Shown piece by piece: positions 56,539-64,000 of a stretch of DNA of 64,000 nt. Source of the stretch: Gadus chalcogrammus (lineage: Eukaryota > Chordata > Actinopteri > Gadiformes > Gadidae); the NCBI RefSeq assembly GCF_026213295.1, contig NC_079431.1, forward strand, positions 13,010,299-13,074,298, in the 5' to 3' direction. How positions within the stretch are numbered: position 1 is the stretch's first letter; every line of letters begins with the position of its first letter. A program made the position numbers and the translations under genes. The notes beneath the pieces are model-generated. The model was not told where the DNA came from and ran no database searches. It saw only the letters and a list, made by a program, of their open reading frames with translations.

Positions 56539-57138
56539 GGCCCCGTCAAAACGAAGCCGATTTCATGGCGAAACCGCAAAGGTCTTGTACGGTTCGGCCT
56601 TCCGTCCACACGAAGCCGGCAAATCCGCTGACCGAAACCGTAAACTTCTGAAACCACCCTCGGAGGTGGTTTCAAATCTACCCGGATTCGTTTTGGATTC
56701 GTGTGGACGCCTGAAACCATAAACCATGACGTCATCGCCCCACCCTTCGACCCTCTAGCCAATGACTGTTTAGCCCACGGAGTCTCAGAACTCACAACAA
56801 CAAAGATGATGGCGGACTACAGGCTTGTAATCGTTCTACAGCAGATCATGTCCCTTGTTGGGTTGCTAAGCCATTATTTATTGAGACTGTTGACTGACTG
56901 TTTGTGTGGTTAGTGGTTCGAGGGGCAGCCTTTATGCGCATGCTCGCCTCTTCTTATTTAATTTTCTTCTGGATTTCTGTAGCAGAAGCAGCGAACCTTA
57001 TGGGCCTGGCATGTGTACTACAGCGTTTCTACAGATATACCCGGTTTCGCTTGACTCCGTCTTTACGGAGATACTCCGAAACCGCATAGATCGAAACCGG
57101 ACCGGTTGCGCCCGTTTCGGCTTCGTGTGGACGGGGCC
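56539..57138 (-). mobile_element. 600-bp inverted-repeat MITE, copy B (TAT target)
   Basis: Reverse orientation relative to copy A at 48125, and close in sequence throughout. The ends read GGCCCCGTC and, inverted, GGCCCCGTCCACACGAAGCCG. The 3-bp repeats TAT are at 56536-56538 and 57139-57141. Its interior holds no transposase. Short frames that run through it are not genes. Confidence 0.85.
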
Positions 57139-57422
57139 TATATCTCCCATAGTGAAACACAGAGCGAAGTTAGAAAATAACTTTGGGTGACTTAACGTAA
57201 TCCCTGGTTCTTTGATAACAGAGTGAGGTGTTTCACTATGGGAAGCCTAGGCGTGACCTACTACTGGAAGCTCCTATTGCACCACGTTTGTCCTTGAAAG
57301 ACCCGCCCTCCTCAAATCATTCTATGCCGGTTTCTTTCCGTGTAAATGCAAGGAGGGACGTGTTGGTGAAACACCTCACTCTGTTATCAAAGAACCAGGG
57401 ATTACGTTAAGTAACCCAAAGT

Positions 57423-57690
57423 TTTCCCATATGGAAACATTCTTCCAGCTTTATGGATTTCTGTACTCAAAGGACCTGAGAAGAAGACCACAGAAGATGT
57501 TGAAGCTCAGGACCTGAGGCTGGAGGTAGAGGGGGCAGTTCAGTCCTTCCCCACAGACATCTCCACACCATCAGAGATGCTAACTCACATCTATAAGGAG
57601 GATATAGTAGGCCTGAATCCAAACTTCTTACTCACCCAGTCACTATAGTTTCAGTTGAGAGAAGCTTTTCAAAACTAAAACTCATAAAAA
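57423..57690 (+). pseudogene. ZMYM1-like hAT transposase, C-terminal part
   Basis: In frame order: FFQLYGFLYS (57435-57465), VEAQDLRLEVEGAV (about 57505-57545), SEMLTHIYKED, then PVTIVSVERSFSKLKLIKTY (57635-57690), the start of the C-terminal hAT dimerisation domain. It continues the protein broken off at 50680 and is itself cut by the LINE fragment that begins near 57700. Confidence 0.7.
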
Positions 57691-57699
57691 CATACCATA

Positions 57700-58135
57700 C
57701 TATTTTGTGCAGTTTTGGCCCCATTTCTGCATTGGCCGCTACAAGCCTGCATACTGCCTTTAATGAATTTCGGCAGTTTATTTTAAGGCGTAAGCTTGTC
57801 TTGAACCCAGACAAAACTAAGTGGATGTTGTTTTTTCAGTTGCCTAGCGTTCACCGCGCTCAAAACATACATACACTCCAAGGTGAGCAAATTTCAATAT
57901 TTAATATCTTGTCATCTGGCTTGACTCTGAACTCACATTTTAGGCCCATGTGGAACACCTAACATTAGGTGTTCCTTTAGGTTGAAAATTTAGATTTCTA
58001 TACAGAAACAAGTCCTGTCTTTCAATCTTGAACAAGAAGACATTAGTTGAATCATTAATAGGGTAAGGGTCTGTTTTTTATTATATTTGTTATACTATTG
58101 TTATGTGTTATACATGCATCCTTCATCTTCAATTT
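57700..58135 (+). repeat. 436-bp segment also present at the window's right edge
   Basis: A direct repeat with 63548-64000, covering a LINE reverse-transcriptase fragment (57705-57962, NEFRQFILRRKLVLNPDKTK region) and about 170 bp of non-coding DNA (CAAGTCCTGT..CAATCTTGAACAAGAAG, TGTTATACATGCATCCT). In this copy it leads straight into the upstream flank of gamma-M gene 9. Confidence 0.8.
57705..57962 (+). mobile_element. LINE reverse-transcriptase fragment
   Basis: An 85-codon open frame with LHTAFNEFRQFILRRKLVLN, PDKTKWMLFF and HTLQGEQISI, the region after the catalytic YADD box in fish LINE ORF2. No catalytic residues. Copy also at 63530-63808. Confidence 0.7.
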
Positions 58136-58308
58136 TAAAGCTGATAGATGTATGGCATACAGACATATTTGAGAATTTTACAGAGAAAGTTAGAAGATGA
58201 TTACGAATGTTAAGGTCAAAGTTTTTCAGTGAAGCATCGTTACCTTAAATTAGGGTTACAACCTGGTTAAGGGGTGTGGAAGCTTATCAATGGGCTTCTA
58301 TAGTATGT

Positions 58309-58383
58309 TGAGTCAGGGTCATGAGTCAGTATTTTGAACAATAGGGGCCGTCATGCAGTCTTTGGGTCTGTTCAGGTATAAAT
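58309..58383 (+). promoter_or_regulatory. gamma-M gene 9 proximal promoter (double TGAGTCA)
   Basis: TGAGTCA at 58309-58315 and 58322-58328, AACAATAG at 58337-58344 and TATAAAT at 58377-58383, with the spacing of genes 6 and 7. Confidence 0.68.
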
Positions 58384-58456
58384 GTAGGGGGTTGACACAG
58401 GTAGACCATCAGTTAACCAACCGATCTCTGAGACCTGAAAAACCAACACAGCCATC

Positions 58457-58469
58457 ATGATGGGCAAGG

Positions 58470-58509
<40 letters not shown>

Positions 58510-59241
58510 ATTCACATAAATAATTGATAGGCATATCATCACCGGAAATAGATTAAAGCAAACTAGTGGCTTTAATGAAATTATAAACTATAGCTGACAA
58601 TGTTTTTGTTTCAGATCACTTTCTACGAGGAGAAGAACTTCCAGGGTCGCTCCTATGAGTGCATGAGCGACTGCTCCGACATGTCCTCCTACATGAGCAG
58701 GTGCCAGTCCTGCAGGGTGGAGAGCGGCTGCTTCATGCTCTATGAGAAGAACAACTACATGGGCCAGCAGTTCTTCATGAGGAGGGGAGAGTACAACGAC
58801 ATGCACCGCATGCAGAGCATGGGAATGATGTTTGACAACATCAGGTCCTGCAGAATGATCCCCTTTGTAAGAGAAATAGTTCAACTTTTACACTGAACTA
58901 GTTCAATTATTATATTGACTGTGTTGATGAGTCTGCTGACACCGTTTCTATGAACCTCTGCATTACAGCACAGAGGCCAGTTCAGGATGAAGATCTACGA
59001 GAGGGAGAACTTCGGTGGTCAGTTCAATGAGATGATGGACGACTGTGACAACATCCAGGATCGTTACCGCATGTCCGACTGCCACTCCTGCCACGTGATG
59101 GACGGCCACTGGCTGATGTATGAGCAGCCCCACTACAAGGGAAGGATGATGTACATGAGGCCCGGAGAGTACAGGAGCTTCAGGGATATGATGAGCTGCC
59201 AGAGGTTCATGAGCATGAGGCGTATCACTGACATGTGTTAA
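58457..59241 (+). CDS. crygm: gamma-M crystallin 9 (three exons)
   Basis: Exon 1 is 58457-58468 (M M G K). Exon 2 is 58615-58866 (84 codons). Exon 3 is 58969-59241 (90 codons plus TAA), for 178 residues. Introns are 146 bp (starting with a (TA)n tract at 58475-58505) and 102 bp. It is intact and the close twin of gene 8, with FGGQFNEMM and MMSCQRF. It differs by [10 protein letters not shown], where gene 8 has [10 protein letters not shown], and Phe for Tyr after MMSCQR. AATAAA is at 59253-59258. A lens structural role is inferred from the family. Confidence 0.94.
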
Positions 59242-59258
59242 GTTTTCTCATCAATAAA

Positions 59259-60003
59259 ACATGATCAGACTGAAATGTGCTGAATTTCTTGCTGGTAATC
59301 ATAACTTGATATCACCTAACTATCCAAAAAAATGACCGTAGATAGCCATTATGATTAAAATCATGTGATGGCAATTTTGTATGGAAAATTGTATCTTAAA
59401 GGATATGGGGTACAAAAGTAATTGCAATACAAAACATATTTTGGCAATTACATTATCTAGGTGAAAGTTACTATGGTAATATGGTGAATAAATATAAATA
59501 TGGTAATTTGACCATCTGTAAGGTAACAAGTATGGCAATATTGAGGAAGTCATCAAAACTCAACCAAATCCCAACATTGAATATCAATTAACAATATACA
59601 TATCTAATAAATAATGCATTATTTTGCAGGACTTAACAAATGGGAAACTATCTTCTGATTGCATACCTGAACCAAACCATCATCATGTTCTGGAATGTAT
59701 AATTGTTTTAAAAGAAAAGGTTAATGATATGAACTCTACATGATTTTTTTTACCCAAAAGAACACTAAGGAAAAAGATGAAAACCAAAAACAAAAATAAG
59801 CATGGAAACAAATGGAAAATAATCATATTTGTAGATGTGCATGAATGAGGAAGACTGTAAACAGTCACGGTGTAACACCCGTTAGCTTTTATTAGCCAAG
59901 AACCACGCACAACAACCAAACGTGCCCAGCATTCCCCGCTACCCCTGACATCATCGCGCTGTAGCAGTAACCATAGAAACTGTCAACACCTTTCTTAAGT
60001 TAT
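59259..60003. other. 3' flank of gene 9 unit, no gene
   Basis: 59259-59830 is the fullest copy of the shared 3' flank (AAAGGATATGGGGTACAAAA, GGTAATTTGACCATCTGTAA). The remainder up to 60003 has no recognised feature. Confidence 0.55.
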
Positions 60004-60545
60004 ATGGCAACGAAGCACATAGTAGAAAATAGCACGGACTTGCAGATTACGAAACCCCAAACATCTAATGCAGAACATGTAACACATATTTGTTGTCCTC
60101 CCCCTGGTTCTATTTTGCTCACTGTCAAAAACCGGGTCATACTCACACGTGTCACAAACATAGCTGCCAAATTAATTGGTCTCCCCAAACCCACACTGTC
60201 AGAGGTTAACCTAAAGGCTATTTCACGCATTGCATCCACAATAGCACAGGGCAACACACACCCACTCAACTGCCACTTCACCATTATGCCCTCTGGACGC
60301 AGGTACAGGTCCCTGTTGTGCAGGAGGGCACGCTATGGCAAAAGCCTCGTGCCTGCAGCCATAGCAGCCTTAAATAAAATGCCAAGATAACTCGGCCCTG
60401 TTCCACACTATTCACATATTTTGTCTGAATGTTGTTTTTGTTGTGTATGCTGGCCATCTGTTATTGTCTGTCGGCTTGCGGCCCACAAATGTACTATGGA
60501 GTGAATAAGAATTTCCCCCAGGGGACAATAAAGTAAAAAGTCTAA
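60004..60545 (+). mobile_element. LINE 3' end with tail
   Basis: A 128-codon frame (60004-60390) holds RVTNIAAKLIGLPKPTLSEV, FTIMPSGRRYRSLLCRRAR and YGKSLVPAAIAALNKM, the very C-terminus of a fish LINE ORF2. After the stop comes a 3' UTR ending GAATTTCCCCCAGGGGACAA then TAAAGTAAAAAGTCTAAAGTCTA, a typical microsatellite-like LINE tail. 5'-truncated, as LINE insertions usually are. Confidence 0.75.
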
Positions 60546-60693
60546 AGTCTATTTATTTTTGTGGTTAAAAAAATAAAATAAAAATTAGAAAGAGTGTCCA
60601 ACAGTCCACACAGCCAGAACAGGCTGAAACATGAGGAGGGGTCAAAAGTCAGTGTGCCTGCACATCACAGAGCTGGTCTGTGACAAAGTCATT

Positions 60694-62693
60694 TTAGAGA
60701 GAGCTGGGTCTTGACGCACTCCATGAGCGAGTAACAATCACAGGCCGTTGTCCCTGTGACAATTCTGGTCCCACACCGTCATGTTGTGGGCTTCGTGGAT
60801 GTGCGATAGCAGCAACAGCAGGTTGGTCCCCTGCCGTGGAGTCAGAAACATAGGTCTCATGTATCTGGAGTAGGTGGCGTCTGTTCCTGACATATGTAGC
60901 ATCTCCAGCCTTGACCTGGTAACTATTGGGTTGTGGTGCTGGTCCTAGCACTGTTGCCAGCCTGTCATTTCCTATCTGTGTCTCACTGTCTGCCCAGCTC
61001 ACAGTGGAGCCAGCGGCCTAGCTGATTTTTGGTAGGCCTTTCCTGTCTGTCTCACCTGTGTCAGGGCCATTTGGACCCGTGTCTCCACTCTGGGTGAGTA
61101 CATGGCTTTGGTCATGGAATGAAAGCCCTGGTGCACCGGGAAAGCAGGCATTGAGCTGGCGACGGCAGCCCGTCCATGGGCATGTTACGTAGGCTGAGGA
61201 GAGCTGCATCTATGTCCATTCCATCTCGTGAACATTTCTCCAGCAGGTGCTTTGCCGAGCACACAGCCCTCTCAGCAAGCCCGTTGGACTGAGGGCACAG
61301 CGGACTGCTGGTGACATGACAGAAATCCCACTTGCGAGCAAATTCCTGGAACTCCCTACTTGTGAAGTAAGCAGCATTGTCTGTCATGAGTTGCTGTGGC
61401 ACTCCGTCAGTAGCAAAGTGCTACACTTGTTGTGCCCGGGAGCCGGTCTATCTCGAACCAGCCAGAGTAAGAGTCAACAAGCACCAGATGCTCCTTTCCA
61501 TCCCACTCAAAAACATCTGCTGCGGTGAGGGACCACGGTAGGTGAGGGATGTCATGCAGTTGAAGGGGCTCCTTAGGCTGGTGTGGCTTGAGAGCATTAC
61601 AGGGGTCACACCTGGAAACTTCTCTTTCAATATTACTGTAGATAGTCGGCCAGAACATTGTCTCCCTGGCCCTGCGCTTTGTGGCATCGAGACCAGGGTG
61701 GCCCTGGTGCAGCTGTTGCATGTTGTTACGCTGGAGGGAGTGTGGAATGATGAACCGTCGTCCACGGAGGAGCAAACCACTGTCACTCGTGAGTTCCTCT
61801 CTCATGGCGTAGAGCGGCCTCACGCTTCAGCTCCTCAACCCTGTGTGAGGAGAGGACGTCCGCCTCCATGACCTCGTACTCCTCCACCTCCTCAGCTTGG
61901 TCAGTGGAGGGCAGATGTGCACGGGAGAGAGCATCAGCGACATAGAGCTCCCTGCCCCTCTTGTAGATGACGTTGAGATTGTAACGCTGCAGGCGGAGGA
62001 TCATCCTTTGGATGCGTGCAGAGGCTGTGTCAAGTGTCTTCTTTAGTATGGTAATGAGCGGCTGATGGTCAGTCTCGACAGTCACAGCCCGTCCATATAC
62101 AGTATGTAGAGATGGAATTTTGTGCAGGCATAGACAAGGGCCAGGAGCTCTTTTTCAATCCAAGTGTAGCGTGACTCAGTCTCTGTGAGGGCCCTTGAAG
62201 CGAAAGCCACCGGTCGTTTTGGAGGCAGACAGCACCCAGTCCGTGCTGTGAGGCGTCAGCTGACAGTACAACAGGTTGGTGCAAAGTACCGCAGCACCGG
62301 GGGACCTGCAATAAGTTCTTTGAGTTTGGTGAATGTCGCTGTGTGGAGCTCCAACCAGCACCAGTCTACATCCTGGCGCAACAGCTCACGCAGGGGTGCC
62401 GTGGCCTCGCTGTAGTCTGGTATGAATTTGGCCAAGTAGTTGGTCATGCCCAGGAACATTTGGAGACTGCGCTTGTCCTCCGGCGGGGGAATCAGGCGGA
62501 CGGCAGCAGTATTGGCAGGGTCGGGTCTAACACCCTGGTCAGTGAGCAGGTGACCGACATAAGCAACCTCATTGACCCTGAAACTGCACTTTTCAGGGTT
62601 CAGTCTGAGATTGACAGCCCGTATCCTGTCCATGACTTGGCGGAGACGTAGATCATGCTCCTCTCTCAAGCGGCCCCTATACCAAGATGTCAT
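60694..62693 (-). mobile_element. Ty3/gypsy-type retrotransposon pol fragment
   Basis: Reading the minus strand: the C-terminal half of RT (NLRLNPEKCSFRVNEVAYVG, FLGMTNYLAKFIPDYSE; 62693-62280), RNase H (VETDHQPLITILKK, YVADALSRAHLP; 62085-61900), the integrase zinc-binding part (LHQGHPGLDATKRRARETMF, RCDPCNALKPHQPKEPL; 61740-61580), then the integrase core (DSYSGWFEIDRLPG near 61460, LMTDNAAYFTSREFQEF near 61390, CPQSNGLAERAV near 61290). The distal part decays towards 60694. Several frame changes; no LTRs seen. Its start is cut at 62693 beside the hAT fragment, so only a central piece of pol survives. Confidence 0.82.
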
Positions 62694-62710
62694 CGATCAC
62701 TCTACTCAAC

Positions 62711-62960
62711 TCAATCGACCCGGGCACACGCACCAATAACGGTATCCAGGAGCTTCAAACCGACATGACTGAACCCCCTCTCCCCGCAGACAGCAACACC
62801 CTGCATTGGTGGAGAGACTAAGGCTGCAACAAATAATCGCTGCTCTCAACATTGACGCACAAATACCTGTCTGTGCCAGGCACGCCTGCGCAGGTAACAT
62901 CGTGAATAAAAGAGAGCCGCACTTGATCAAGTTGATAGACAACATTGAGGAATGAATTAC
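62711..62960 (+). pseudogene. hAT C-terminal domain fragment (second copy)
   Basis: Close copy of 47837-47943 joined to 48761-48900: IDPGTRTNNGIQELQTDMTE, EPPLPADSNTLHWWRD, then ARHACAGNIVNKRAALD-like residues and a stop. It lacks the insert at 47943-48760 and so records the empty site of that element. Similarity runs on to about 63030. Confidence 0.75.
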
Positions 62961-63055
62961 TTGTGACATTATAGGCCTTACTCCTGCTGCTGTCTCCTGT
63001 TTAGTTGTCATGTTATTGTTTCCACTGTGCGGGGGGGAGGCTCGTAAATATGTAA

Positions 63056-63201
63056 GGGATAATGTATACAACGCCGGTCATTATCGTGAAAATAAGCCCC
63101 GGCAGGGCAAACAGGACACCGACGCGCAGCGGAGGTGTCTTGCTTCGCCATGAAGGGGCTTATTTTACGATAATGACCGGCGAAGTTCTATACATTATCC
63201 C
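63056..63201. mobile_element. 146-bp palindromic MITE-like element
   Basis: The left arm GGGATAATGTATACAACG..CCGGTCATTATCGTGAAAA and the right arm, inverted, GGGATAATGTATAGAACTTC..CCGGTCATTATCGTAAAAT match over about 50 bp around a short GC-rich loop. TSD unclear. The following 300 bp (to about 63500) is unassigned. Confidence 0.65.
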
Positions 63202-63529
63202 GCTTATAACACGGCTACTTGCCAAAATGAAACAATTTATTTACAATGTATTTGTTACCAGCATTCATAGTGTTGATCAGCAGAGAAATAGTCTGCCCAA
63301 GACGTTAACATCGTCGCTTAGCAACCGACAGCGCTTGGGTTGATACATATCCCGCTTGACAAGTTACCGGACTACGTGCGGAGTGTTACCAAAGGCAAAA
63401 AGTCCTTTTGTTTACCTTGACAGCGGTCATTATTCATCCGTTGCCAATGAATTATCCAAAAATAATTGACAGAAGAATAATTGACATATATTAATAATAT
63501 TTTTCAGCACTTTCAACATTGTGATGGCC

Positions 63530-64000
63530 ATTTCTATGTGGGTAAAACAATTTTGTGCAGTTTTGGCCCCACTCCTGCATTGGCCGCTACAAGCCTGCAT
63601 ACTGCCTTTAATGAATCAGCAGTTTATTTTAAGGCGTAAGCTTGTCTTGAACCCAGATAAAACTGAGTGGATGTTGTTTTTTAGGTCGCTTAGCCTATAC
63701 CGCACTCAAAACATACATGCACTCCAAGGTGAGCAAATTGAAATAGTTAATATCTTGTCATCTGGCTTCACTCTGAACTCATATTTCAGGCCCATGTGGA
63801 ACACCTAACATAATCCTTTAAGTTGAAAATTTTGATTTATATACAGAAATAAGTCCTGTTTTTCAATCTTGAACAAGAAGATATTAGCTGAATCAATAAT
63901 AGGGTAAGGGTCTGTTTTTCATTATATTTGTTATACTGTTACTACTTCCTGTTACTACTATTATGTGTTATACATGCATCCTCCATCTTCATATTTTTGA
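63530..64000 (+). repeat. right-edge copy of the segment upstream of gene 9
   Basis: Direct repeat of 57700-58135, with the same LINE fragment (63530-63808) and the same non-coding tail to the last base. In the other copy exon 1 of a gamma-M gene begins about 320 bp further on. The window ends before that point. Confidence 0.8.

Larger units (their letters stand above)
50681..57420 (+). mobile_element. DIRS-type tyrosine-recombinase retrotransposon with nested inserts
   Basis: The coding order gag, RT, RNase H, tyrosine recombinase is that of DIRS1-like elements. The left terminal segment (50683-50720, GTTATTTTTCTAACTTCCCT then CTGTGTTTCACTATGGG) recurs inverted at 57146-57182. Another left segment (50711-50786, CCTAGGCGTGACCTACTACT) recurs directly at 57246-57297. 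A perfect 46-bp inverted pair (57191-57236 and 57366-57411) lies at the right end. Such split inverted termini fit DIRS, which needs no integrase and leaves no TSD. Its flanks join into one hAT reading order. Inserts are a hAT (50837-52354) and a MITE (56539-57138). Confidence 0.85.

Noticed and set aside
60694..62693. Endogenous retrovirus
   Set aside because: Motif order and residues fit Ty3/gypsy pol; no envelope gene or LTR was seen.

Overview
The window is from a teleost fish genome. It carries a lens gamma-crystallin locus: one gamma-S-type gene on the minus strand and nine methionine-rich gamma-M-type genes on the plus strand. Each has the usual three-exon plan: a tiny exon 1 encoding M(M)GK, exon 2 with Greek-key motifs 1-2, and exon 3 with motifs 3-4. 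Gamma-M crystallins, in which Met/Phe replace most Trp, are a fish-lens hallmark. The flanking transposons (hAT, PIF/Harbinger-like, piggyBac-like, DIRS, P-element, IS630-like mariner, several LINE types) also fit a fish.

Layout. 1-2.9 kb: no confident gene. 2.9-4.0 kb: gamma-S gene (-). 5.2-6.5, 9.7-10.5, 12.4-13.4, 15.4-16.4, 20.1-21.1, 26.0-26.9, 37.6-38.5, 43.2-44.1 and 58.3-59.2 kb: gamma-M genes 1 to 9 (+). The gamma-S gene and gamma-M gene 1 are divergent and share a 1.3 kb spacer with a (CA)47 tract. Gamma-M genes 5 and 6 are frame-broken by many 1-2 bp indels, although start, splice sites, stop and poly(A) signal remain. Gene 2 looks like a gene 1-type 5' half joined to a gene 3-type 3' half.

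Genes 3 to 9 lie in repeated units that also contain upstream promoter and downstream flank sequence, so the array grew by segmental duplication. Promoters fall into two classes, both TATA-containing. Genes 3-5 have one MARE-like TGCT(T/G)GGTCAG; genes 6-9 have one or two TGAGTCA sites. Genes 4-9 also have an AACAAT SOX-type site. This suits lens control by Maf and Sox factors. Spacing grows to the right because mobile elements were inserted between the units.

The mobile elements are nested. Several can be delimited exactly, because another copy in the window supplies the empty site or because target-site duplications (TSDs) are clean: a piggyBac-type TTAA element (27082-27545), four hAT elements with exact 8-bp TSDs (23088, 24714, 46285 and 50837), a further hAT with exact TSD and empty site (30208-35558) that itself contains an IS630-like mariner, a 600-bp inverted-repeat element present twice with 3-bp TSDs, and a DIRS element with a 460-codon tyrosine-recombinase frame, inserted inside an older ZMYM1-like hAT transposase. 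The last 460 bp repeat the sequence just upstream of gamma-M gene 9, so a tenth gamma-M gene probably begins a few hundred bases beyond the right edge.

Limits: no alignments or searches could be run. TE edges without a stated TSD are approximate, and family names for TEs rest on recognised protein motifs and termini.
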